From: Bacteroidota bacterium
GTDB taxonomy: Bacteria > Bacteroidota > Bacteroidia > Chitinophagales > Chitinophagaceae
Assembly (NCBI GenBank): GCA_023422565.1
Contig: JAFAGR010000083.1
Coordinates: 1 to 64,000, forward strand
DNA: 64,000 nt
Direction: 5' to 3'
Shown: positions 31,223 through 39,630 of the stretch, in pieces
How positions within the stretch are numbered: position 1 is the stretch's first letter
Layout of the letters: every line of letters begins with the position of its first letter
Position numbers and translations under genes: made by a program
Notes under the pieces: model-generated
Database searches by the model: none
Seen by the model: the letters and a program-made list of their open reading frames with translations, nothing else
What the model was told of the DNA's origin: nothing

Positions 31223-31726
31223 TCACTCCAGCTCTGAAAATTCCGCATTGCCATCCTGCTTTACCCTGAAAGTAAAATGCTTTTGGGTGAGGTAACTTAT
31301 TGCGATCACCAGCACAATTGTGATCACCTGGCTCAGCACCGCATCCATATGCAACGCTTCCACCAGCAGTTTCAACATGAGATAATTGAAAACTAAATTG
31401 AAGGCAAAGGAAAGAAAATACCGAAAAAGCTGTATCCGTCCCCGAAGATAGGAAGTGGTAAAAACTACATAACGGTTTAACAAAAAACCGATGATAAATG
31501 TAATGGTTGATGAAAGAAAAAGTGCGGCGATGTGAGGCTTAAAGGCAAAAAAGCCCATATCAAAAATTCTTCCTGCGAAGAGGAAGCGATAACCGATGAA
31601 ATAGGTAAGCAATCCGAAAGCGGCATTTGCTCCTCCGCAGAATGCGTAACGATAGGTTTGCAGAGGCATAAAACGCCTGAACAAAGGATAAGCAATATCT
31701 ACAACCGAAGTAATTGAATCTTTCAA
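31223..31726 (-). CDS. GtrA-family membrane protein
   Basis: The 167-residue protein has four membrane segments with the family features YRYAFCGGANAAFGLLTYF, TITFIIGFLLNRYVVF and FRYFLSFAFNLVFNYLML. GtrA-like proteins are thought to help move polyprenyl-phosphate-linked sugars across the membrane for cell-surface glycan synthesis. No glycosyltransferase is adjacent. It lies downstream of a terminator and thus needs its own promoter, which I could not see clearly. Confidence 0.85.
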   Translation of the reverse strand: MKDSITSVVDIAYPLFRRFMPLQTYRYAFCGGANAAFGLLTYFIGYRFLFAGRIFDMGFFAFKPHIAALFLSSTITFIIGFLLNRYVVFTTSYLRGRIQLFRYFLSFAFNLVFNYLMLKLLVEALHMDAVLSQVITIVLVIAISYLTQKHFTFRVKQDGNAEFSELE

Positions 31727-31742
31727 CGATCAAATTTCTGAC

Positions 31743-31778
31743 TAAAAAGCGAAAACCCGGAACTGAGTCCAGGTTTTC
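31743..31778 (-). terminator. intrinsic terminator of the outer-membrane protein gene
   Basis: GAAAACC (31751-31757) pairs with GGTTTTC (31772-31778), with GGA/TCC pairing near the loop. On the minus strand it is followed by five T (complement of 31744-31748). It serves the gene ending at 31799. Confidence 0.72.
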
Positions 31779-31798
31779 TTATTCTACAAAGCAATTAA

Positions 31799-32269
31799 TT
31801 AAAACACGTAACGGATTGCAAGGCCACCCCAGTCTCCGTTAAAACCTTTGTTTCGCCTGTTGCCGAATTCAAAACTTGGCTGCCAATCCAGCGACAAATT
31901 TATCGGTGCACCTTTAAACTTATAATCTAAACCCAGCACGCCATCAACACCCACAGAAACTCCGCCGCCCCATTTTGAATCGTAAAAGCCAAGGTGAGCA
32001 CCAGGGCCGATGTACCATTTCAAACCCGGCGCACCGGAAATATCATAATGCAATTCATACAATCCGGTTATGCGCGTACCATGATTGTAAAAATATCCGA
32101 TAGCCTCAACAGCGGATTTGCTGTCTAAAAAATGTTTGAAGGTAATAGCACCGGGATAGAATTTCACACCGAGCGCGGTTTTATATTCCTGCGAAGTGAT
32201 ATTGCTTTGCGCAAAAGCTCCTGAAAGCGCGATGAACATTAAGCCTGAAACAACAATTAGTTTTTTCAT
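31799..32269 (-). CDS. small outer-membrane beta-barrel-like protein
   Basis: The product is 156 residues from MKKLIVVSGLMFIALSGA (ATG 32269; the frame extends 31 codons upstream without a signal-like start). The signal peptide ends at AFAQS. The rest shows alternating strands rich in Gly and aromatics (ALGVKFYPGAITFKHF, GPGAHLGFYDSKWGGG, LSLDWQPSFEFGN) and ends in Tyr-Val-Phe, a C-terminal aromatic typical of barrels. It is too short for a large porin; an eight-stranded barrel is plausible. Its function is unknown. Confidence 0.75.
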   Translation of the reverse strand: MKKLIVVSGLMFIALSGAFAQSNITSQEYKTALGVKFYPGAITFKHFLDSKSAVEAIGYFYNHGTRITGLYELHYDISGAPGLKWYIGPGAHLGFYDSKWGGGVSVGVDGVLGLDYKFKGAPINLSLDWQPSFEFGNRRNKGFNGDWGGLAIRYVF

Positions 32270-32360
32270 ATTGTCTTTTGAATTTTTACAAAAATAAGGG
32301 AGAGACGGAATTTTGTGATTGGTGAATTTGATGATAAAATGCCGGTCCCTTAATTTCAGC

Positions 32361-32395
32361 ATTCATAATCTATAATTTAAAATTTTATAATTCCG
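32361..32395. repeat. short heptamer word array before the ABC-F stop codon
   Basis: Five AT-rich 7-base blocks share a phase (ATTCATA, ATCTATA, ATTTAAA, ATTTTAT, AATTCCG) and end 2 bp before the ABC-F stop codon. AT-rich sequence makes chance periodicity more likely than at the other arrays. Confidence 0.4.
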
Positions 32396-32397
32396 CT

Positions 32398-34026
32398 TTA
32401 GCGGTAAAGTTCTTCCCTCATCGCCTTCACCCTTTCATCTGCAAGGTATTCATCGTAGGTCATCAAACGATCGATCATTCCTTTCGGTGTGATCTCTATT
32501 ATCCGGTTGGCCACCGTTTGCATGAACTGGTGATCGTGCGTGGTGAAAAGAACGATTCCGGGAAATGAGATCATACCATCGTTGAAGGCGATGATGCTTT
32601 CCAGATCAAGATGGTTGGTTGGTTCATCCAAAATGATCACATTCGGATTTTGAAGCATCATTTTGCTGAGCATGCAACGAACTTTTTCACCACCGCTTAA
32701 TACATTCGTTTTCTTCATTACTTCATCGCCACTGAACAACATCTTGCCCAAAAAGCCGCGGAGAAAATCCTCATCCACATCTTTTACTGTGGGCGGCACG
32801 AACTGACGAAGCCAATCCATCAAATTCAAAGTAGATCCTGCAAAAAACTCCGTGTTGTCATTTGGAAGGTAAGCAGTAGTAACCGTGGTGCCCCACTCGT
32901 AGGAGCCGGAATCAGCCGGAGTGCGGCCGTTGATCACTTCAAAGAAAGTGGTGAGAGCAAGCGGATCGCGGCTCAGGAATGCGATCTTATCATTCTTCTG
33001 TACATCAAATTTGAGTTTGCTGAACAAAGCTTTGCCGTCAACTGATTTTGAAAGATTATCAACCTTTAAAATCTCATTGCCCACTTCCCTCTCCTGCCTG
33101 AAAATTATTCCCGGATACTTCCTGTTACTCGGCTGAATTTCTTCGATCACCAATTTTTCCAAAGCCTTTTTACGGCTGGTGGCCTGTTTAGATTTCGAAG
33201 CATTGGCACTAAAGCGCGCGATAAAGTCTAACAGATCTTTACGCTTCTCCTCCATCTTCTTATTCTTATCCGTCATTTGCCTTGCCGCAAGTTGAGAAGA
33301 CTCATACCAGAAGGTGTAGTTGCCTGTAAACACTTTTATTTTACTTCTGTCCACATCTGCCACATGCGTACACACCGCATCTAAAAAGTGACGATCGTGA
33401 CTTACTACAAGCACAATGTTTTCATAATCTGCCAAAAAGTTTTCCAACCATGAGATCGTTTCCACGTCCAGGTTGTTCGTCGGCTCATCCAACAATAAAA
33501 TATCAGGATTACCAAAAAGCGCCTGAGCAAGTAACACACGCACCTTAAGGTTTGCGCTTAGGTCTTTCATTTCTACCTGGTGAAGTTCATCTTTCACTCC
33601 AAGTTCACTGAGCAGGGTCGCTGCATCACTTTCCGCTGTGTATCCGCCCATTTCGCCAAATTCGTGCTCCAACTCGCCGGCCTTGATTCCATCAGCCTCG
33701 CTGAAATCCTCCTTCATATACAACGCATCTTTTTCATGCATCACGGCCCACATTTTTTTGTGGCCCATCATCACGGTATTCAACACAGTCTGGTCGTCGA
33801 ATGCGAACTGGTTCTGTGCCAGAACAGCCATGCGTTCGCCGGGTGTGATATCCACACTTCCCTTATTAGGTTCAATTTCGCCGCTGATTATCTTCAGAAA
33901 AGTACTTTTTCCTGCACCGTTGGCACCAATAATTCCATAACAATTTCCCTTGGTAAAATTGATATTTACCTCATCAAACAAAACCCGCTTTCCATAAGCC
34001 AAGGTTACATTATTTACACTGATCAT
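32398..34026 (-). CDS. ABC-F family ATP-binding protein
   Basis: The product is 542 residues from MISVNNVTLAYGKRVLF. It has two ABC domains joined by a charged linker and no membrane segments, the mark of ABC-F proteins that act on the ribosome (EttA/YbiT/Uup group). Walker B motifs are LLLDEPTNNLD and IILDEPTNHLD. The signature of the second domain is normal (LSGGEKVR); that of the first is degenerate (LSANLKVR). The start ATG is preceded by a promoter at 34043-34071. Which member of the family it is cannot be said for sure; the degenerate first signature recalls YbiT. Confidence 0.9.
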   Translation of the reverse strand: MISVNNVTLAYGKRVLFDEVNINFTKGNCYGIIGANGAGKSTFLKIISGEIEPNKGSVDITPGERMAVLAQNQFAFDDQTVLNTVMMGHKKMWAVMHEKDALYMKEDFSEADGIKAGELEHEFGEMGGYTAESDAATLLSELGVKDELHQVEMKDLSANLKVRVLLAQALFGNPDILLLDEPTNNLDVETISWLENFLADYENIVLVVSHDRHFLDAVCTHVADVDRSKIKVFTGNYTFWYESSQLAARQMTDKNKKMEEKRKDLLDFIARFSANASKSKQATSRKKALEKLVIEEIQPSNRKYPGIIFRQEREVGNEILKVDNLSKSVDGKALFSKLKFDVQKNDKIAFLSRDPLALTTFFEVINGRTPADSGSYEWGTTVTTAYLPNDNTEFFAGSTLNLMDWLRQFVPPTVKDVDEDFLRGFLGKMLFSGDEVMKKTNVLSGGEKVRCMLSKMMLQNPNVIILDEPTNHLDLESIIAFNDGMISFPGIVLFTTHDHQFMQTVANRIIEITPKGMIDRLMTYDEYLADERVKAMREELYR

Positions 34027-34042
34027 ATCTATAAAATGGGCG

Positions 34043-34071
34043 CAAAGATAGTGAGTAATTTGATGTGCCAA
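34043..34071 (-). promoter_or_regulatory. promoter of the ABC-F gene
   Basis: On the minus strand TTG (34069-34071), an 18-bp spacer and TATCTTTG (34043-34050) fit the consensus, 16 bp before the ATG. The -33 box falls within an octamer word, as for prfB. The bases around the -7 box (GGGCGCAAAGATA on the plus strand) are almost identical to those upstream of prfB. Confidence 0.7.
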
Positions 34072-34096
34072 TTTGGAGATGTGCTAATGTGAAGGT
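34057..34096 (-). repeat. octamer word array facing the ABC-F gene
   Basis: Words on the plus strand are AATTTGAT, GTGCCAAT, TTGGAGAT, GTGCTAAT and GTGAAGGT in one phase. On the minus strand they read ATTAGCAC, ATCTCCAA, ATTGGCAC toward the ABC-F start. Confidence 0.6.
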
Positions 34097-34142
34097 GGAA
34101 AACCCGTCAAATACCGGGCAAAAAGGTCAAAGATGATTGTTT

Positions 34143-34174
34143 GCACATCTTCTGATATGCACATCTGCACATCT
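34143..34174 (+). repeat. octamer word array facing argS
   Basis: Words GCACATCT, TCTGATAT, GCACATCT and GCACATCT are in one phase, 7 bp before the -7 element of argS. Their orientation mirrors the array at 34057-34096 in the same divergent region. Confidence 0.7.
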
Positions 34175-34181
34175 ACTTCCC

Positions 34182-34189
34182 TATTTTTG
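34182..34189 (+). promoter_or_regulatory. -7 promoter element of argS
   Basis: TATTTTTG fits TAnnTTTG exactly and lies 4 bp before the argS ATG (34194). No TTG is present at the usual -33 distance; that position is taken up by the octamer array. Confidence 0.6.
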
Positions 34190-34193
34190 CCGC

Positions 34194-35966
34194 ATGAGCA
34201 TTGTTGAACATATACAGGCGGCGGTAGTTAAGGCGCTTAACGAAATTTTCGGGGAAAGCTTTTCCGTAAAAGATTTCCAGGTTAACCAGATCAAGCAAGA
34301 ATTTAAGGGCGATTACAGCATAGTACTTTTTTCGCTTGTGAAAAAGGCCGGATTAAGTCCACAGGAACTGGCAGATAAACTTTCCGCTAAACTGAAAGAA
34401 AGAAGCGATCTCTTTTCCGGATTTGAACTGATCAAAGGGTTTTTAAATGTGGAGATATCAGACAGTTTTTGGCTGAAGTTTTTAGGCGAGAGTTCAAATC
34501 AGAATTTCGGGCGATACCCCTCCACCGGTAAAAAAGTGATGGTGGAATATTCCTCTCCAAATACCAACAAGCCATTGCATCTTGGACATCTAAGAAACAA
34601 TTTCCTCGGCTGGAGCGTGGCGGAAATTTTAAAAATGAATGGCCATGAAGTGCTGAAGAGCAGCATCGTTAACGATCGCGGTATTCACATTTGCAAAAGT
34701 ATGCTCGCCTGGCAACGTTACGGTAAGGGTGAAACGCCGCAGTCTTCACAAACGAAGGGCGATCATTTTGTAGGTGATTACTATGTGAAGTTCAATGATG
34801 TTTATAAAGAGGAAGTCAATAAACTTATGGCTTCAGGTTCTTCGAAAGATGATGCGGAAAAGCAGGCGCCTATAATGCTTGAAACCCAGCAAATGCTTAA
34901 GGATTGGGAAGAAGGAAAGCCGGAGGTGATGGAGCTTTGGCGTAAGATGAACAGTTGGGTGTATGCAGGTTTTGATGTTACTTATAAAAATATTGGCAGC
35001 GATTTCGATAAAACCTATTATGAAAGCGATACTTATTTGCTTGGCAAAAAGATCGTACAACTTGGGCTTGATAAAGGGGTTTTTTACAGAAAGGAAGATG
35101 GAAGCGTGTGGATAGATCTTACAGCCGACGGGCTTGATGAAAAACTAGTGCTTCGTAAGGACGGCACTTCGGTTTACATCACTCAAGATATCGGCCTCGC
35201 GCTGCAGAAATACGAACAGTATGGCATAGACGAAAATATCTACGTGATAGGTGATGAACAAAACTATCACATGAAGGTGTTGAAACTGATTTGCCAGAAA
35301 CTGGGTCTTCCCAATGCAGATAACATTTACCACCTCAGCTATGGAATGGTGGAATTGCCCTCAGGAAAAATGAAGAGCCGTGAAGGCACCGTGGTTGATG
35401 CGGATGACATGGTGGAGGAAATGGTGGTGACCGCGCGAAAACACACCATAGAACTCGGCAAGGTTGAAGGCTTCGAACCGCATGAATTGGAAGAACTGTA
35501 CCGCACTATCGGCATGGGCGCAATGAAATTTTATTTGCTTCGTGTTGAGCCTAAAAAGAAAATGATCTTTAACCCGGAAGAGTCGATCGATTTCCACGGA
35601 TTTACGGGCCCTTTCATTCAATACACCTATGCGCGGATAAAAAGCATTCTGCGTAAAGCAGGGGAACCGGTGAATTTTGAACCCTCCGGGCATTCCCTTC
35701 TTCCACAGGAGAAACATTTGGCGGTGGTGTTGGAACAGTTTCCAACGGTGGTGAAACAGGCGGGCGCTGAATATAATCCCGCTCATGTGGCCAATTATGT
35801 GTTCCATCTCGCCAAAACATTCAATTCATTTTATACTGAATTGAGCGTGCTGAACGCGGAATCTCCCGAAAAGAAACAATTGCGCATACAATTATCCGTT
35901 ATAACCTCGCAGGTTTTGAAAAATGGTATGCAATTGTTAGGGATTGCGGTTCCGGAAAGAATGTAA
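34194..35966 (+). CDS. argS: arginyl-tRNA synthetase
   Basis: The product is 590 residues from MSIVEHIQAAVVKALNE; the frame is open for 19 more codons, but these lie in the octamer array and promoter. The class I motifs are HLGHLRNN (129-132 HIGH-type) and KMKSREG (392-395 KMSKS-type), with the Arg-specific N-terminal Add1-like domain and a C-terminal anticodon-binding helical domain. It charges tRNA-Arg in the cytoplasm. pfkA follows after a 138-bp gap filled by a heptamer array. Confidence 0.97.
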   Translation: MSIVEHIQAAVVKALNEIFGESFSVKDFQVNQIKQEFKGDYSIVLFSLVKKAGLSPQELADKLSAKLKERSDLFSGFELIKGFLNVEISDSFWLKFLGESSNQNFGRYPSTGKKVMVEYSSPNTNKPLHLGHLRNNFLGWSVAEILKMNGHEVLKSSIVNDRGIHICKSMLAWQRYGKGETPQSSQTKGDHFVGDYYVKFNDVYKEEVNKLMASGSSKDDAEKQAPIMLETQQMLKDWEEGKPEVMELWRKMNSWVYAGFDVTYKNIGSDFDKTYYESDTYLLGKKIVQLGLDKGVFYRKEDGSVWIDLTADGLDEKLVLRKDGTSVYITQDIGLALQKYEQYGIDENIYVIGDEQNYHMKVLKLICQKLGLPNADNIYHLSYGMVELPSGKMKSREGTVVDADDMVEEMVVTARKHTIELGKVEGFEPHELEELYRTIGMGAMKFYLLRVEPKKKMIFNPEESIDFHGFTGPFIQYTYARIKSILRKAGEPVNFEPSGHSLLPQEKHLAVVLEQFPTVVKQAGAEYNPAHVANYVFHLAKTFNSFYTELSVLNAESPEKKQLRIQLSVITSQVLKNGMQLLGIAVPERM

Positions 35967-35977
35967 GTTCAATCCGG

Positions 35978-36103
35978 GATGTGCGATGTGAGATGTGGGA
36001 TTTGAGATGTGCGAATTATAATTAGGAATTAAAAATTAAAAATTAAAAATCGAGACTACCCACTATCAACTACCAACTATAGATTGCCGACTAACCACAA
36101 TAC
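35978..36103 (+). repeat. continuous heptamer word array filling the argS-pfkA gap
   Basis: Eighteen 7-base blocks fit one phase with no slip. They start as GATGTGC-type words, change to AATTAAA-type in the middle (three identical copies) and end as ACTACCA-type words. The array starts 11 bp after the argS stop codon and ends one base before the pfkA ATG at 36105. No promoter of the usual type could be found in it apart from a weak TAGATTG at 36080-36086. Confidence 0.8.
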
Positions 36104-36104
36104 A

Positions 36105-37088
36105 ATGAAAAGAAAAATATCAAAAATCGGGGTGCTTTGCAGCGGGGGCGACAGTCCGGGTATGAATGCCGGGATACGGGCAGTAGTACGAACTGCCATC
36201 TACCATAAAATGAAGGTTTTTGGTATCATGCGCGGATACAGCGGAATGATCGATAATGATATTATTGAAATGGACAGCCGCAGTGTAGCTAACATTATTC
36301 AACGCGGCGGAACTATTTTGAAAACCGCGCGTTCCAATGAATTTATGACGAAGGCCGGGAGAAAAAAAGCTTACGAAAATTTGAAGTTGCACGGTATTGA
36401 GGGACTGATAATTCTTGGAGGAGACGGAAGCTTTCGGGGCGCACAGGTTTTCAGCAATGAATATGATATTCCATGCATTGGTTTACCCGGCACAATTGAT
36501 AAAGACATTGCCGGAACTGATTTCACCATCGGTTTTGATACGGCCGTGAATACGGCAGTGGAAGCGATAGACAAGGTACGGGACACAATGGAATCTCACG
36601 ACCGTCTTTTCATAATTGAAGTGATGGGCCGGGATGCAGGATACATCGCCTTGCACAGCGGAATTGCCACCGGGGCTGAAAATATTCTCATTCCGGAGAA
36701 GAAAACAAATATGGATGTGGTGATAAAATCGCTCCAGGAGAAAGAGAAAAGAAAGAAACTGGTTAACCTGATAGTAGTTGCAGAAGGAGATGATTTTGGC
36801 GGCGCATTGGAACTGGAAAAATACATCATGAAAAAAATGCCCGGCACGCAAATGCGCGTCTGTATTTTAGGGCACATCCAGCGCGGGGGTTCGCCTACCT
36901 GTTTAGACCGGGTGATCGCCAGCCGGATGGGCTATCATGCAGTGGAATGCCTTATGACCGGGAAACATAACGTTTTTGTAGGTATACTGAATAATAAAAT
37001 GAATTACATTCCACTCAACGAAGCAGTAAAAAACAAACAGACCATTGACAAAGAATGGCTGAACATTGTAAAAATATTATCAAGCTGA
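36105..37088 (+). CDS. pfkA: ATP-dependent 6-phosphofructokinase
   Basis: The 327-residue product has the nucleotide-binding start GVLCSGGDSPGMNAG, the ILGGDGSFRGA loop and the catalytic motif PGTIDKDI (Asp132, Asp134). The Gly-Asp-Gly-Ser of the loop is that of ATP-using PfkA; E. coli has TIDND where this has TIDKD. It makes fructose-1,6-bisphosphate in glycolysis. The upstream codons open from a TTG at 36084 belong to the heptamer array. pyk follows 39 bp later, so the pair is a glycolytic operon. Confidence 0.95.
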   Translation: MKRKISKIGVLCSGGDSPGMNAGIRAVVRTAIYHKMKVFGIMRGYSGMIDNDIIEMDSRSVANIIQRGGTILKTARSNEFMTKAGRKKAYENLKLHGIEGLIILGGDGSFRGAQVFSNEYDIPCIGLPGTIDKDIAGTDFTIGFDTAVNTAVEAIDKVRDTMESHDRLFIIEVMGRDAGYIALHSGIATGAENILIPEKKTNMDVVIKSLQEKEKRKKLVNLIVVAEGDDFGGALELEKYIMKKMPGTQMRVCILGHIQRGGSPTCLDRVIASRMGYHAVECLMTGKHNVFVGILNNKMNYIPLNEAVKNKQTIDKEWLNIVKILSS

Positions 37089-37127
37089 CGGTTTCGGATA
37101 TCCCTAACCGTTATTAAAAATATTCTA

Positions 37128-38621
37128 TTGAAAAAGAACCTTAGCAAGTACCTGCACACCCAAATGGACAAGGTGGCGGGAATAACGCATTCGCAGAAGA
37201 GAACAAAAATAGTGGCTACCGTTGGGCCCGCTTCCGAATCATACGACAATCTTCTTGCGCTTGTAAAAGCAGGAGTAAATGTATTTCGCCTGAACTTTTC
37301 GCACGGAACCCACGCCGATAAAAAAGCGGTGATAGAATGCATCAGGCAAATAATAAAAACGCAGCCCTATAATATTGCCATCCTTGGAGACCTGCAGGGT
37401 CCGAAGCTTCGTGTAGGGGAACTTGAAGGAGGAAAGATCATATTGGAAGAAGGTGATTCTTTCATCTTCACCACAAAAAAAATGGTGGGCACGAAGGAGA
37501 AAATATATGTGTCTTACCCGATGCTTACCTGCGATGTAAAACCTGGCGACAGAATTTTTTTGGACGATGGAAAAATGGAAGTGGTAGCGAATGAAAAAAT
37601 CAATGAAGATGAGATTCGTGTAACCGTTGCCGTTGGAGGTACGCTAACTCCGAAAAAAGGTGTGAACCTTCCGGATAGTGAATTATCCATGCCCTCGCTG
37701 ACTGAAAAGGACCTTGCGGATATTGACTTTTGCGTGGAGCAGCAGATAGACTGGCTTGCACTTTCCTTTGTTCGCAAAGCGGTAGACATTACCGAACTCA
37801 AAAAACTTTTAAAAAGTAAGGAGAGTAAAATGAAAGTGATCGCGAAGATCGAGATGCCGGAAGCACTAAAAAATTTACGCGATATAATTATTGAAAGTGA
37901 TGGCGTGATGGTTGCCCGCGGCGATCTGGGTGTTGAAGTTCCGATAGAGCAGGTTCCGGTTTTACAAAAAGACATCATCAGAAAATGTATGCACAGAGCG
38001 AAGCCTGTTATAGTGGCTACGCAGATGATGGAAAGCATGATGGACAGAACGAAGCCTAACCGCAGCGAGGTGAGCGATGTGGCCAATGCCGTACTGGAAG
38101 GGGCGGATGCAGTAATGCTTAGCGGCGAAACCGCCATGGGGCTCTACCCCGTGTTGGTGGTGGAAACAATGAGTAAAATAATCCTGGAAGTGGAAAGAAC
38201 TTTTTACGATTATAATAAGGAAGACATTCTTGCACCCCAACCCCACTCGCCTTCCTTTTTGAGCGATGCCATTTGTTACAGCGCATGTAAGCTTGCAAAT
38301 GATTCAAAAGCGGATGCATTAATAGGCATGACGCAAAGCGGATATACTGCATTTATGCTTAGCAGCTTCAGGCCCAAATGCCCGTTATACATTTTCAGTA
38401 AGGAAAGAACACTCATAGCCCAACTTAGTTTAAGCTGGGGCGTGAGGGCTTTCTACTATGGAGAGGAAGAAAGTCTTGATGATATTTTATATGACCAGGT
38501 GAATATTTTGAAGGAGCGTGGATTTCTTAAACAAGGTGATGTAGTGGTAAACACAGGTAGCACCCCTGTTGAGCAACATCTGCCTACAAACATCATAAAG
38601 ATCTCCAGGGTAGAGCAGTAA
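37128..38621 (+). CDS. pyk: pyruvate kinase
   Basis: The 497-residue product (from TTG 37128; from ATG 37164 it would have 485) has the opening RTKIVATVGPAS, the VFRLNFSHG motif, the catalytic-lysine segment MKVIAKIEMPEAL, the GDLGVEVP loop and the K+/Mg2+-binding MLSGETAMG. The last step of glycolysis is catalysed. The C-terminal domain is normal; no PEP-utiliser domain is added. The choice of start is uncertain because codons from 37128 are plausible (LSKYLHTQMDKV). Confidence 0.95.
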   Translation: MKKNLSKYLHTQMDKVAGITHSQKRTKIVATVGPASESYDNLLALVKAGVNVFRLNFSHGTHADKKAVIECIRQIIKTQPYNIAILGDLQGPKLRVGELEGGKIILEEGDSFIFTTKKMVGTKEKIYVSYPMLTCDVKPGDRIFLDDGKMEVVANEKINEDEIRVTVAVGGTLTPKKGVNLPDSELSMPSLTEKDLADIDFCVEQQIDWLALSFVRKAVDITELKKLLKSKESKMKVIAKIEMPEALKNLRDIIIESDGVMVARGDLGVEVPIEQVPVLQKDIIRKCMHRAKPVIVATQMMESMMDRTKPNRSEVSDVANAVLEGADAVMLSGETAMGLYPVLVVETMSKIILEVERTFYDYNKEDILAPQPHSPSFLSDAICYSACKLANDSKADALIGMTQSGYTAFMLSSFRPKCPLYIFSKERTLIAQLSLSWGVRAFYYGEEESLDDILYDQVNILKERGFLKQGDVVVNTGSTPVEQHLPTNIIKISRVEQ

Positions 38622-38649
38622 ACAAAAGTGCTTCATTTTAGTTTGATGC

Positions 38650-38682
38650 TTGCAGGTTTCGAAAAGCTTTTTTATCTTTTTG
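38650..38682 (+). promoter_or_regulatory. promoter of the DUF1761 gene
   Basis: TTG (38650-38652), a 20-bp spacer and TATCTTTTTG (38673-38682), a -7 box with two extra T, precede the ATG at 38702 by 19 bp. Confidence 0.5.
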
Positions 38683-38701
38683 CAACCAAAACTCAACTCA
38701 A

Positions 38702-39124
38702 ATGAATACGGCTATCTTCAGTGAGATCAACTGGCTTGCAGTACTTGTGGCCACGCTTGCTTATTTCGCCCTGGGCACACTCTGGTATTCAAAACTGCTA
38801 TTTGCCGATAAGTGGATCGTTTATACAAAAGTTAACCCCGCAGATCCCGATGCTGCAAAAGGCGCGGCCGGAATAATGCTCGGCTCTTTTGTGCTGATGT
38901 TTATTACGGTTTTGGCGCTTGCAATTTTAAGAGCCTACCTTGACAAGGAGGGCTGGATGAGCGGACTGAAAATCGGTTTGCTCACGGGCATTTGTTTCGG
39001 CGCTACGGCAATCAGTGTTTCTTACTTGTATGAGAAACGTCCAATGGGCTTACATCTCATCAACAATGGCTACACTGTCGCAGGTCATGTGATTGCCGCG
39101 ATAATTATCTGCTCCTGGGTTTAA
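38702..39124 (+). CDS. DUF1761 membrane protein
   Basis: The 140-residue product has four membrane segments and the DUF1761 features: YFALGTLWYSKLLFADKWI, LGSFVLMFITVLALAIL, GLLTGICFGATAISVSYLYE and GYTVAGHVIAAIIICSW. Its function is unknown. The stop lies 3 bp from the stop of the convergent gene at 39128. Confidence 0.82.
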   Translation: MNTAIFSEINWLAVLVATLAYFALGTLWYSKLLFADKWIVYTKVNPADPDAAKGAAGIMLGSFVLMFITVLALAILRAYLDKEGWMSGLKIGLLTGICFGATAISVSYLYEKRPMGLHLINNGYTVAGHVIAAIIICSWV

Positions 39125-39127
39125 AGC

Positions 39128-39598
39128 CTAACTGTTTGCGAGCATTTTTCTCACTCGTGCGCGAACGCGGCGTTGGAAGAAGGTCGTCCAACCGAACATC
39201 CATCCTTTTATTCCGAAGGCCTGCCTTGCCCATTTATAAAAACGAAAGGCATCGCTGTGCCCAATTATCAGCCCATTCTCCAATTGCATATATGCTCTTG
39301 CCTTATTAACCACACGGTTGCCCGTAGCCGAGAATGTGTATGAGGCTGTCCAATCGCAGGTATAATAACCATCGCCCTTGTCTGTGATATTACCAAATTC
39401 AAGATTGAAACCGACTGCATTTCTGCACAACATCTTCCACATCTTTCTAACCTCCTCTCCTTCCAGCATCCCGAATACAGGATCGGAAAAAACGATATCG
39501 TTGCTGTAGCGCGCGTTCATTCCGCCGGCATCCAGCTTGCTAAATGCGGAATAAAAACTGTTTATAGTTTCAATATTAACATCCATCTCTTTCAGCAT
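39128..39598 (-). CDS. NTF2-like (SnoaL-type) protein
   Basis: The 156-residue product resembles NTF2-like domains: an initial helix (INSFYSAFSKLDAGGMNARY), the strand pair DIVFSDPVFGMLEGEEVRKM and the C-terminal sheet (YYTCDWTASYTFSATGNRVV). The family contains enzymes and binding proteins; the ligand is unknown. It has no signal peptide and is probably cytoplasmic. A positively charged tail (RRVRARVRKML) follows the domain. It is divergent from the GH20 gene at 39631. Confidence 0.75.
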   Translation of the reverse strand: MLKEMDVNIETINSFYSAFSKLDAGGMNARYSNDIVFSDPVFGMLEGEEVRKMWKMLCRNAVGFNLEFGNITDKGDGYYTCDWTASYTFSATGNRVVNKARAYMQLENGLIIGHSDAFRFYKWARQAFGIKGWMFGWTTFFQRRVRARVRKMLANS

Positions 39599-39630
39599 TA
39601 ATTAATTTACAGCCGGGCAATACAGTTAAC

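Noticed and set aside
37514..38137. 207-codon antisense frame inside pyk
   Set aside because: Fully opposite pyruvate kinase, Ser-rich and with no recognisable motif; a shadow frame.
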